Assembly: GCF_002205895.1 (NCBI RefSeq)
Contig: NZ_NJDE01000009.1
Location: 186,001 to 250,000 of the forward strand
Direction: 5' to 3'
Origin: Saccharibacillus sp. O23
GTDB taxonomy: Bacteria > Bacillota > Bacilli > Paenibacillales > Paenibacillaceae
DNA length: 64,000 bases
Position 1 is the first letter of the stretch. Each line of letters opens with the position of its first letter. The position numbers and the translations under genes were made by a program. This document shows positions 23,926 through 31,942 of this stretch, piece by piece. The notes beneath the pieces are model-generated. The model had not been told where the DNA came from. It was given only the letters and a program-made list of their open reading frames with translations, and made no database searches.

Positions 23926-25593
23926 ATGAAACTACAAGGTAAATTGCTTCTCAACGCCATGATCTCGCTGGTGGCTTCGCTGGCGCTGGTCGGGTATATC
24001 ATTTTCCAACTGCTTCAGATCAATTCGCAGAATCAGACGCTCGTGCCCGACATGCTGAACGTGCAGCAGTTGAACGCGGATCTCGGCGGACTCAGCCAAT
24101 CGCTGAACGGTTATTCGTTCTCGATGACCGAAAGCAATAAAGCCGAAGTCACCGGCCGTTTGGAGACGGTCAAAGCGACTTTGGCAAAGTTGACCGAAAG
24201 CGAAGACACCAGTCTCGATTCGGCGGAGCAGAAAGATTGGCTGGCTTCGATCTCGACGAAGTTCGCCGAGCTGTCCGAAGGCTCGCTCAAAGCGCTGGAG
24301 AATCAGGACAGTCCCGAAGCGAAGCGGCAGGCGGCGCGCATTCAAGGCATTCAGAACGACGCTTACCGGCTGGACGTGTTGACCAAAGAGCGCTATAACG
24401 CCTATACGTCCGATCTGACTTCGGATATCAAGCTGACTTGGGAGATCGCGTTGGCGGGAGCCGTACTGCTGCTGATCGCGCTCGGTTGGTTCAACGCGCG
24501 GTTCGCGCGCAAACTGGCTCTGCGGACGCGTCGGATGAAAGAAGCGGCGGCGCGGATCGCGGACGGCGATCTGGGGCTGCAATTGGACCGTTCCAAAGGC
24601 CGGGACGAACTGGACGAATTGAACGACGCCTTCGCGACCATGATCGACAATCTGCGCGGCATCGTCGGTTCGATCGAGAGCAGCGGCGGCGTGCTCGACC
24701 GCGTGGCGGGAGAATTGGACGAGCGCAACGCCATGATGCAGGACGTCGTCTCGCAGGTCGCGACCTCGACCGAAGAGTTGGCGATCGGCAGTCAGCGGAT
24801 CGCCGAAGACCTGAACCATACCGTGGAAGTCGTCGACGGGATGCAGCGCAATTTCGAGGCCAATCTGGCCGAGACGGTGAAATCGTCTTCCGCGACGGAA
24901 GAAGCGCTGCGCTTCGTCGAGAGCGGCGAAGCGGTCATGCGCGAGCAGCTGGAGATCACCGGCGTGAATCGCTCGGCGATGTCGGAGGTCGAACAGACCG
25001 TGCGCGAGCTGGAAGCCAGCGCCGCTCGAATCTCCACCATGACGGAACATGTCGCGCAGATCGCGAAGCAGACGACGCTGCTGTCGTTGAACGCTTCGAT
25101 CGAAGCGGCGCGGGCCGGCGAAGCCGGACGAGGATTCGCCGTCGTCGCGGGCGAAGTCAATAAGCTTGCGGAGCAGTCGGATTCGTCCGCCCGCGAGATT
25201 TTCGCCGCCGTCGAGGAGATCTCCGTGTCCATGAGCCGCGTGAAAAGTTCGGTCGGGCAGAGCCTCGAACTGTTCCGCCGCCAAGAAGAAGCTTCGGTTT
25301 CGACCGAAGAATCGTTCGTGGCGATCAGCGAACGGGTTCGCCAGATCGCGGCAAGCGTCGGCAAGCTGTCCGGCGATATGGAAGAATCCCGCCGATTGAG
25401 CGTGCAAGTTCAGCAGGCGGTCGAGAATATCAGCGCGGTTACGCAGCAATCGGCTGCCGGCAGCGAAGAGATTACCGCTTCGACCGACGAACAGAAGCGG
25501 TCGTTCGAAGAGATCGGCAGCAAAGTCAAAGAACTGCTTCAAGTCCGCGAAGAAATGCAGCGCGAACTGGATCGTTTCCGTTTGGAGGCTTAA
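23926..25593 (+). CDS. Methyl-accepting chemotaxis protein
   Basis: A 555-residue membrane receptor. One transmembrane helix lies at about 8-28. An extracellular helical sensor domain of about 150 residues follows, then a second membrane helix at about 168-188 ([16 protein letters not shown]) and a HAMP domain. The cytoplasmic coiled coil carries the signalling tip [20 protein letters not shown], continuing [11 protein letters not shown]. The start is 22 bases after the BMP lipoprotein stop with GGAGGG upstream, so the two are an operon. A direct interaction between the lipoprotein and this sensor is a hypothesis from context. Confidence 0.95.
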   Translation: MKLQGKLLLNAMISLVASLALVGYIIFQLLQINSQNQTLVPDMLNVQQLNADLGGLSQSLNGYSFSMTESNKAEVTGRLETVKATLAKLTESEDTSLDSAEQKDWLASISTKFAELSEGSLKALENQDSPEAKRQAARIQGIQNDAYRLDVLTKERYNAYTSDLTSDIKLTWEIALAGAVLLLIALGWFNARFARKLALRTRRMKEAAARIADGDLGLQLDRSKGRDELDELNDAFATMIDNLRGIVGSIESSGGVLDRVAGELDERNAMMQDVVSQVATSTEELAIGSQRIAEDLNHTVEVVDGMQRNFEANLAETVKSSSATEEALRFVESGEAVMREQLEITGVNRSAMSEVEQTVRELEASAARISTMTEHVAQIAKQTTLLSLNASIEAARAGEAGRGFAVVAGEVNKLAEQSDSSAREIFAAVEEISVSMSRVKSSVGQSLELFRRQEEASVSTEESFVAISERVRQIAASVGKLSGDMEESRRLSVQVQQAVENISAVTQQSAAGSEEITASTDEQKRSFEEIGSKVKELLQVREEMQRELDRFRLEA

Positions 25594-25640
25594 CGGCCGA
25601 CGCAGGCGGCGTGAATCATGAAGCAAAAAGAACCGAAAAA

Positions 25641-25677
25641 CCGGAGGTGCCTCGATAGGGCGCGTCCGGTTTTTTTT
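25641..25677 (+). terminator. Terminator of the BMP-MCP operon
   Basis: CCGGA pairs with TCCGG across a partly paired 19-base loop, extended by AAAAA/TTTTT pairing, and is followed by a run of eight T. Confidence 0.75.
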
Positions 25678-25715
25678 ACGTAAAAATATTTTCTATAAAA
25701 AAGTAAGTAAAGTTA

Positions 25716-25744
25716 TTGCAACCCCGAAAAAGCTGTGCTATGAT
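25716..25744 (+). promoter_or_regulatory. Promoter of the FMN reductase gene
   Basis: TTGCAA (25716-25721) and TATGAT (25739-25744) have exact 17-base spacing. Immediately downstream AAGTT and AACTT (25759-25775) form a short inverted repeat that could bind a MarR- or HxlR-type repressor, as is common for quinone- or diamide-induced reductases. Confidence 0.6.
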
Positions 25745-25822
25745 TTATTCATAACAAAAAGTTAGTAACAAACTTAAATAAATTTAAAAAAAAGAATCTA
25801 AAAATCTTAGGAGGAATCAATC

Positions 25823-26383
25823 ATGGAAAAGCTCAACATCGGAATTATCTTGGGAAGCACGCGTCAAGGACGTCTCAGCCCGCAGGTCGGCGAATGGGTG
25901 AAACGCATCGCCGACGAACGCGGCGATGCCAACTATCAAATCGTGGATATCGCCGACTATCGCCTGCCGCTGCTCGGTGAAGCCGACGCGACGGAACAGG
26001 CGACGGCTTGGAACGCCAAGCTGGCCGAACTCGACGGCTTCGTGTTCATCGTTCAAGAGTACAACCACAGCATCTCCGCTTCGCTCAAGAACGCGCTTGA
26101 TTACGCTCGCGAAGCTTGGAACAACAAAGCTGCCGGCATCGTCAGCTACGGTTCGGTAGGCGGCGCGCGCGCGGCGGAACATCTGCGCGGCATCTTGGGC
26201 GAGCTGTCCGTCGCCGACGTTCGCGTCCATCCGGCGCTGTCGCTGTTCACCGACTTCGAGAACGGCGCGACGTTCAAGCCGGCCGATCTGCACTTGATCA
26301 ACCTGAACGGCATGTTTGATCAAGTCTTGGCTTGGAGTGGAGCGCTCAAGACGCTGCGCGTGCCGGCCGCGGCTCAAGCCTGA
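25823..26383 (+). CDS. NADPH-dependent FMN reductase (flavodoxin-like)
   Basis: A 186-residue flavoprotein with the FMN-binding loop GIILGSTRQGRLSPQVGEWV at residues 7-26, then VFIVQEYNHSISASLKNALD, the standard NADPH-dependent FMN reductase (PF03358) pattern. Members reduce FMN, quinones or azo dyes, often in response to thiol or quinone stress. An excellent AGGAGG precedes the ATG, and the AT-rich leader has a clear promoter. It is monocistronic. The physiological acceptor cannot be read from the sequence. Confidence 0.92.
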   Translation: MEKLNIGIILGSTRQGRLSPQVGEWVKRIADERGDANYQIVDIADYRLPLLGEADATEQATAWNAKLAELDGFVFIVQEYNHSISASLKNALDYAREAWNNKAAGIVSYGSVGGARAAEHLRGILGELSVADVRVHPALSLFTDFENGATFKPADLHLINLNGMFDQVLAWSGALKTLRVPAAAQA

Positions 26384-26442
26384 TTCGTTCCTACTCCCGG
26401 CTTCGCGCCGGGGTTAGATTTCGTGTCAGTTTCATATAGAGA

Positions 26443-26486
26443 AGAAGCCCGAAAATTCCGATAACCACCGGAAATTTCGGGCTTCT
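26443..26486. terminator. Bidirectional terminator between FMN reductase and terC
   Basis: AGAAGCCCGAAA followed by TTCCG pairs with CCGGAA and TTTCGGGCTTCT as a long, nearly perfect stem between two converging genes. It is T-rich on both exits. A smaller CCCGGC/GCCGGG hairpin at 26396-26408 precedes it. Confidence 0.75.
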
Positions 26487-26548
26487 GTGCGTTTGATTCG
26501 ATCGATGCCTTGACCGTTGAAGAGGTCAGATCGGATGCGATAAAACCA

Positions 26549-27301
26549 TTAGTGTGCCGCGTTCTTGCTGACGCGAATCCGGTTGATCACGAAAGTGATC
26601 GCGAAGACCGCAACCAGAATGATGAAGAATGTGGTGTGGCTCATATGGTACACGCCTGCCGTGTCGAGGATCATCTTCATGCCGATGATGAAGATCAAGA
26701 CGAAAGCCGCGTTCTCCAGCTCCGGAATCTTGTCCATCAGCTTCAAGATGACCGTGGCGACGAGACGCATCATCAGAATCCCGAGCAGACCGCCGGCGAT
26801 CAGAATCCACGGGTTCGGCGAGATCGCGAACGCGGCGAGGATCGAGTCGATCGAGAAGGCGATGTCCATCATTTCGACGGTGATGATCGTGCGCACGAAC
26901 AGGCTCAGACCGGTCTTGGCGAGCAATCGTTGCAGACCGGATTCTTCTTCGTTTTCGTCTCCGTCGTCGTCTCCGCTCGCTCTGAATTTATCCCAGAAGT
27001 GTTTGACGGCGATCCAGAGCAGGTAAGCGGCGCCGATATACTTGACCCAGGAAATCTGGACGAGGTAGATCCCGACTCCGATTGCGACGATCCGGAAGAC
27101 GTAAGCGCCCCACAATCCGTAGAGCAGCGCCTTTTTTCTTTGTTTTTCCGGCAGCTTGTTTACGATTGCGGCCAGCACGAGCGCGTTGTCCGCGGACAAC
27201 AGTCCCTCGATGACGATCAGGGACAGAATGAATCCCCATCCCGTAGGCGTCGCGAACGCCTCGAGGAAGGTGCTCATTTCGAATAGATGGCTATAGCCCA
27301 T
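26549..27301 (-). CDS. TerC/YceF-family integral membrane protein
   Basis: From ATG 27301 the protein has 250 residues and about seven transmembrane segments. The conserved membrane acidic motifs are GLLSADNALVLA and FSIDSILAAF, which define TerC. A long acidic cytoplasmic loop (GDDDGDENEEESG) lies mid-protein. In B. subtilis, TerC proteins export manganese and help load exoenzymes. The frame is open a further 24 codons, but the alternative start lacks a ribosome site. I found no yybP-ykoY manganese riboswitch in the leader. Confidence 0.88.
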   Translation of the reverse strand: MGYSHLFEMSTFLEAFATPTGWGFILSLIVIEGLLSADNALVLAAIVNKLPEKQRKKALLYGLWGAYVFRIVAIGVGIYLVQISWVKYIGAAYLLWIAVKHFWDKFRASGDDDGDENEEESGLQRLLAKTGLSLFVRTIITVEMMDIAFSIDSILAAFAISPNPWILIAGGLLGILMMRLVATVILKLMDKIPELENAAFVLIFIIGMKMILDTAGVYHMSHTTFFIILVAVFAITFVINRIRVSKNAAH

Positions 27302-27564
27302 TTCGTTACAACCCTTTCCTGTAGATATGTTAGTCGTTACAGTTGCACCTTTGTTATACGGACGTCGCGGCATTGCGTTTCAATAAATTTTAGAAAAAAA
27401 TTCGCGCGATCGTTCGGCCTTCCGACCTCCTTTCCGTTCAGGCGTATCGATGAAAGTTTATCATAAATGACAAGAATGTGAAGATGCCTGTTCGATTCGC
27501 AGGGGAGCAAGGAAGGGTAACGGGTAGAAAAGGAATTTCAGGCGGAGAAGGGCGGGTAACATTT

Positions 27565-28374
27565 ATGAATCGAACGGCAATCCATACGATCGGCGGAGCG
27601 AAATTCAACGTATCGGTGCAAGGGCAGGGAAGCCCGCTCGTGCTTCTGCACGGCGCTTACTGCAATCTCGACGTCTGGGACGAACACGTCGAGCTGCTGT
27701 CGCGCAGTTTTACCGTTATCCGATACGATCAGCGGGGATTCGGGCGCAGCGACGCCATCACCGACACGTTTTCCCCGTACCTCGATCTGAAAGCGATTCT
27801 GGACTACTTCGGGCTTCGGCAGGCTTCGATCATCGGTTCCTGCACGGGCGGAGCGGTAGCGATCGATTTCGCGTTGGCTTACCCCGATTACGTGGAACAG
27901 CTTATTCTGATCGCGCCTTCCTTGAACGGAAATCCGCCGCCGATGCGTCTGGTCTGGGAGCGTCTGCGGGATATGCATCGGGTCAAGCGCGAAGGCATCG
28001 AACGCGGAGCGGTCCGTTTCCTGCGCAGCCGTTTCTGGCGTTTTGCCGTGCCGAGAGAGCGCAGAGCCCGTACCCGGTTAAAAGACATGTATCTGGCCAA
28101 CGGCGTGCATTACCGCTCGCGGCTCACGATGCAGCGTCCGCTGTTCCCGCTCGCCCGCAAGCGACTGCGCGAGATCTCTTGTCCGGTGGTGATCGTCGAA
28201 GGCGAATGGGATCATCTGTTCAATCGGCGAACGGGACGTTACGTGCACGAGCAGATCTATCATTCTTCGCTGATTCGCATGGAAGGATGCGGCCATTACC
28301 CGCAGCTCGAACTGCCGCTCGAATTCTCGGCGATCGCGCTGAGCGCGCTCAAAGCATCGGCGGCCCGGCGTTAA
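27565..28374 (+). CDS. Alpha/beta hydrolase with cysteine at the nucleophile position
   Basis: A 269-residue alpha/beta-hydrolase started at ATG 27565. Canonical blocks are LVLLHGAYCNLDVWDEHVEL, VIRYDQRGFGRSD, the acid in EGEWDHLF and the His in MEGCGHYPQLELP. The nucleophile elbow reads IIGSCTGGA, so the third position of GxSxG is Cys93, as in dienelactone hydrolases but unlike most members. The middle part is arginine-rich (RFLRSRFWRFAVPRERRART), perhaps a cap domain. The function is unknown. It is well separated from neighbours and probably monocistronic. Confidence 0.85.
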   Translation: MNRTAIHTIGGAKFNVSVQGQGSPLVLLHGAYCNLDVWDEHVELLSRSFTVIRYDQRGFGRSDAITDTFSPYLDLKAILDYFGLRQASIIGSCTGGAVAIDFALAYPDYVEQLILIAPSLNGNPPPMRLVWERLRDMHRVKREGIERGAVRFLRSRFWRFAVPRERRARTRLKDMYLANGVHYRSRLTMQRPLFPLARKRLREISCPVVIVEGEWDHLFNRRTGRYVHEQIYHSSLIRMEGCGHYPQLELPLEFSAIALSALKASAARR

Positions 28375-28496
28375 CATGGGCTCGGTACGCCGCGTTCGCC
28401 GTTCGGGAACAACAGACCCTGCGAATAGCAGCGGACAATTCGGCGGCGGCTGCGCTATAATGGACGGAATCACCGTCGAAAGGACTGTTTGCATCC

Positions 28497-29249
28497 ATGT
28501 CAAAAAAATTCGCGCTTCCGCTCGTTCTCGCTTTGGCCGTTCCTCTGCTGTTGATCGACGCGCCTCTCGGGATCGGCAAAGACGCCGGCGTCGCGGAAGC
28601 GGCTTCGGCCAAACAGTGGCTGCAAATCTCGGCCCGCGCGACCTATTACGGCGAAGTCGCCGGCGGCAAACCGCACGGACGGGGCACGATCCGTTGGGGC
28701 GATTCCAAACAGTATTCGGGCAGCTTCGTCGGCGGCAAACGCAGCGGCGAAGGCAAATACGCGAATGTTTATACGGACGAGGAAACGGGTCTCGAGCATC
28801 GGATCGTCTATACGGGAACGTGGAGCGGCGATCGGATGAACGGCAGCGGAACATGGCGGGAGAAGATCGGAGCGCCCGGCGGTCCGGTCGTTTCGGATAC
28901 GATCCGTATCGGCGTTTTTCGCGGCGATCGATGGACCCGGGGGTACGAAGTCGTTCATGCGACGGCCGATCCCGACCACAGCTTCTCTTACCGCGGGGCG
29001 GATTACCGGCTTGATATTCTGGGCAGCGATACGAGCCTGCTGGCCGATTGGAAAAGCGGGACGTTGTTCGACGTGCAGTATTACCAAGGTTCGGAACATG
29101 CGAGTTATTCGATCTTCCAAGGCAGCACCGCGGCGGAAGAGAAGCGGCGGCTTGCCGCGCTCAAGAAACTTCGCGGGATGACAAGCAAAGTGGAGCCGGT
29201 GCTGCGACAGTTCGAAGCGATCTCGAAACGCTTGAGCCTCAAACGGTAG
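28497..29249 (+). CDS. Secreted MORN-repeat protein
   Basis: A 250-residue protein with a signal peptide of about 36 residues (FALPLVLALAVPLLLIDAPL). Two or three MORN-type repeats follow: YYGEVAGGKPHGRGTIRW, YSGSFVGGKRSGEGKY and YTGTWSGDRMNGSGTW. The C-terminal half is an unassigned beta-rich domain ending in a charged helix (EKRRLAALKKLRGMTSK). MORN repeats bind lipid or protein, but the bacterial secreted forms are poorly characterised. A TATAAT at 28456-28461 may be the -10 of its promoter. Confidence 0.8.
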   Translation: MSKKFALPLVLALAVPLLLIDAPLGIGKDAGVAEAASAKQWLQISARATYYGEVAGGKPHGRGTIRWGDSKQYSGSFVGGKRSGEGKYANVYTDEETGLEHRIVYTGTWSGDRMNGSGTWREKIGAPGGPVVSDTIRIGVFRGDRWTRGYEVVHATADPDHSFSYRGADYRLDILGSDTSLLADWKSGTLFDVQYYQGSEHASYSIFQGSTAAEEKRRLAALKKLRGMTSKVEPVLRQFEAISKRLSLKR

Positions 29250-29282
29250 CACATCGTCAAGACCGCGCTTCCGCGAATTTTG

Positions 29283-29325
29283 GCCGTTATCGGGGGAATG
29301 CCATTCCTCGCGAAAACGGCTTTTT
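29283..29325 (+). terminator. Terminator of the MORN gene
   Basis: GCCGTT pairs with AACGGC, with an inner GGAATG/CATTCC stem, and TTTTT follows. Confidence 0.6.
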
Positions 29326-29363
29326 GCGCGTCGCGGCAGAACTTTTTTTTCTTTCCGCAAGAC

Positions 29364-29389
29364 AAAAAATCCCCTGGACGGCGTCCGGG
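29364..29389 (-). terminator. Terminator of the HD-domain gene
   Basis: On the minus strand CCCGGAC pairs with GTCCAGGG around GCC and is followed by ATTTTTT. It lies about 45 bases past the stop of the 29434 gene. Confidence 0.65.
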
Positions 29390-29433
29390 AACGTTTCTGG
29401 CAAAAGGTATTCTAAATGGCGCGCAAAAGCGCT

Positions 29434-30063
29434 TTATTGAGCCAGCGCTTCTTCGGTGATCGCTCTAAGGTCGACCGGCGACAGCGTTTCTTCATTAATC
29501 ATCTCGGGGAGGATATGTTCGAGGAAATAATCGACGCAGGCCAGCTTGATCCGTTTGATCTTGACCAGCGCGTTGCGGTACATGACGACGAATTCTTTTT
29601 CCGTATTGCCTTTTTGCAGTTCGGCGAACGCTTCGTAGACCTGATCCATCTTGTCGGCGACTTCCAGAATCAAGCCTTCGACGGAGTCGTCTTTGCCTTC
29701 GCGCAGCTGTCTGCGGAAGATCGGTTTGAATTCCTCAGGAATATGCTCTTCGATGAAATGCGCGATCATGCCTTCTTCGACCTGCTGGATCAACTGGCGC
29801 AGTTCCGGCGAAGAATGTTTGACCGGCGTTTTGATGTCTCCGATAAAAATCTCTCCGTAATCGTGACTGCTCGTGATCTCGTAAAGCTTTTTCCAATCGA
29901 TCGTAGCGCCGTGCTGTTCTTCGATGTTGGCCAGCGTCTTGGCGTACTGCACGACTTTCCAAGAATGCGCGGCCACGCTGTGTTCTTCGAACTTGAACCT
30001 GCCGGGGCAGCGAATGATGCGTTCCAGCCCGTCGAGCGAGCGGAAATAACGATGAATTCCCAT
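29434..30063 (-). CDS. HD-domain hydrolase, YfbR (5'-deoxynucleotidase) type
   Basis: A 209-residue protein from ATG 30063, which has AGAAGG 7 bases upstream; an ATG 21 bases earlier lacks a site. The metal-binding HD residues are H33 in VAAHSWKV, H67-D68 in TSSHDYGE, and an Asp in LEVADKMDQVYEA. The order and spacing fit the YfbR branch, whose E. coli member removes phosphate from 5'-deoxynucleotides. Substrate is inferred from the family. It is a single gene on the minus strand. Confidence 0.8.
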   Translation of the reverse strand: MGIHRYFRSLDGLERIIRCPGRFKFEEHSVAAHSWKVVQYAKTLANIEEQHGATIDWKKLYEITSSHDYGEIFIGDIKTPVKHSSPELRQLIQQVEEGMIAHFIEEHIPEEFKPIFRRQLREGKDDSVEGLILEVADKMDQVYEAFAELQKGNTEKEFVVMYRNALVKIKRIKLACVDYFLEHILPEMINEETLSPVDLRAITEEALAQ

Positions 30064-30187
30064 GAATGTGCCTTCTTTCTGCATGTAAGTGTCGGAATAT
30101 GGATGGGTTCGTCTTCAGTATAAACGGGCCGTGTTCGGCAGGAGTCAACGCAGCATTAACGGGACGTCAAACTTGCGGCGAAACGCG

Positions 30188-30225
30188 AAAAAGCAGCGTC
30201 GTCCCAAGCGGACGCGCTGCTTTTT
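30188..30225 (-). terminator. Terminator of the amino-acid permease gene
   Basis: AAAAAGCAGCG and CGCTGCTTTTT form the stem around a GC-rich centre, 19 bases beyond the permease stop. The A/T flanks make it symmetric. Confidence 0.75.
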
Positions 30226-30243
30226 GCGGTTGAAGGAACGCTT

Positions 30244-31593
30244 TTACGATCTGGTCCGCCGCTTCATCCAATAAAAGACCGGAAGCCCGATCAGCGTGAT
30301 GCCGATGCCGATCAAGGAGCGAACCGGGCTGTCCATCAGCGTGCTGACGAGAATGTACAAGCCGCCCGCGATTCCGACGATCGGAGTGATCGGGTACAGA
30401 GGTACCCGGTAGCGACCCGGTTCCGTGCCGACGGTGCGCCGCAGGACGAACACGCCGAACACCCCGGCCGTAAAGAAGATCCACAGCACGAACACGAGCA
30501 GATCGGTCAGCGTATTGAACGTGCCCGAGAAGATGTAGACGATCGCGAGCGCCGCTTGGAAGATCAGCGCGTTCGCCGGCGTGCCGAAACGCGGATGAAT
30601 CCGGCGCAGGAAACCGGAGAACGGCACGATGCCGCGTTCGCCCATCGCCTGCGGGACGCGCGCCGCGGTCATCAGGTAGCCGTTCAGCGCGCCGAGCACG
30701 GATACGATGATCCCGGCCGTAATGAACGCGCCGCCTCCGCTGCCGAGCAGCGCTTGGGCCGCGTCCGCGCCCGGCGTCGGCGACGAGACGATCTGCTCGA
30801 ACGAGAGAGAACGGAAGATCGCCAGATTGAACAGGACGTAGACGACGATGACGAACGACACGCCGATCAGGATGACTTTCGGCAGCGTCTTGGCCGGGTT
30901 CTTCATCTCGCCGGCCATGTTGGTCACGCCGATCCAGCCGTCGTAAGCCCAGAGCGTGCCGAGGATCGCCGCGCCGAAGCCCGCCGCCGCGCCCGTCGCA
31001 AGGCCCGATACGCCCGCGAAGCCGGGCTGGCTGCCGGAGAGCAGGCCGAACGCCACGATGCCGACGACCGGAATGAGTTTGCCGGCCGTGGCGAGCAGTT
31101 GGATGATGCCGCCGTATTTGGTCGAGATGACGTTCATCAGCAGAATGAACAGCAGGATGCCGATCGCGAGCAGCTTCTGCTGCCAGCCGTTCATCGGCAG
31201 GAAATAACCCGAATACGAAGCGAACGCGATCGCCAGCGCCGCGACCGAAGCCGGGTAAGAGATCACGGCCTGCACCCAGCCGAGCAGGAAACCGACGGCT
31301 TCGCCGTACAGATCTTCGAGATAGGCGTATAATCCGCCGGCTCTCGGAATGGTCGCCGCGATCTCGGCGACGGACAAGGCGGAAGCCAGCGTGATGATGC
31401 CGCCGGCTCCCCAAGCCAGAATAGACAGGCCGAACGAACCGGCATCGGCGAGCACGATGCCCGGCTTCAAGAAGATGCCGGAGCCGATGATCATGCCGAC
31501 GACGATCGCCATCGCTTCGAGGAAGGTCACCGATTTTCGGAGTTCGGTGCCGGTTGCGGAGGAAGAATCGGGTAGTTTGGACAAGATGTTCAC
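30244..31593 (-). CDS. APC-family amino-acid permease
   Basis: From GTG 31593, behind AAAGGA, the protein has 449 residues and about 12 transmembrane helices. It begins with the APC helix-1 signature AIVVGMIIGSGIFLKPG. It also shows the AGGLYAYLEDLYGEAVGFL helix-3 region and ILGTLWAYDGWIGVTNMAGE, which point to the LAT/YfnA-like branch of neutral amino-acid transporters. The frame is open for 182 more codons upstream, but that part is not protein-like. The substrate is not determinable here. Confidence 0.9.
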   Translation of the reverse strand: MNILSKLPDSSSATGTELRKSVTFLEAMAIVVGMIIGSGIFLKPGIVLADAGSFGLSILAWGAGGIITLASALSVAEIAATIPRAGGLYAYLEDLYGEAVGFLLGWVQAVISYPASVAALAIAFASYSGYFLPMNGWQQKLLAIGILLFILLMNVISTKYGGIIQLLATAGKLIPVVGIVAFGLLSGSQPGFAGVSGLATGAAAGFGAAILGTLWAYDGWIGVTNMAGEMKNPAKTLPKVILIGVSFVIVVYVLFNLAIFRSLSFEQIVSSPTPGADAAQALLGSGGGAFITAGIIVSVLGALNGYLMTAARVPQAMGERGIVPFSGFLRRIHPRFGTPANALIFQAALAIVYIFSGTFNTLTDLLVFVLWIFFTAGVFGVFVLRRTVGTEPGRYRVPLYPITPIVGIAGGLYILVSTLMDSPVRSLIGIGITLIGLPVFYWMKRRTRS

Positions 31594-31867
31594 GTTTCCT
31601 TTCGACGGAGCTGGTAACTTGTTAAGAAGAAGGTCGGCAAACAGCATGCTTTTTTGAAGCACCCCGGTAAACCGGGAAAGCGGATATCCGCCGTAAAGCG
31701 TCCGCCGGACCGACCGAACCATTTTATCACTTTTGCGCGGCGAAGAATATGACATCTTTTGTAGCTTCGTACCGAGGTTCGCCCTTTCTCTCTGCCGTTT
31801 GCTCCGAACGAAACGATTCACCGCCGCGCACCTCGAAAAAACAAACATCGTCCCTGAATAATTTCCA

Positions 31868-31896
31868 TTGTATGCGTTTACAGGTAAGGCCATAAT
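31868..31896 (+). promoter_or_regulatory. Promoter with overlapping CcpA cre site
   Basis: TTGTAT (31868-31873) and CATAAT (31891-31896) are 17 bases apart. Overlapping the -35, TGTATGCGTTTACA at 31869-31882 matches the CcpA consensus TGWNANCGNTNWCA with one mismatch. This is the expected arrangement for glucose repression of the sugar importer. Confidence 0.65.
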
Positions 31897-31942
31897 AACG
31901 AAGCAAGGTGATTCAAACCATGAACCAAGGGGAGGAAATACC

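Noticed and set aside
21429..24002. 857-codon open frame on the minus strand
   Set aside because: It runs antisense across two well-supported genes and the gap between them, and its product has no recognisable motif.
27302..27480. yybP-ykoY manganese riboswitch before terC
   Set aside because: The expected conserved loops are not visible in the leader, although terC genes often carry one.
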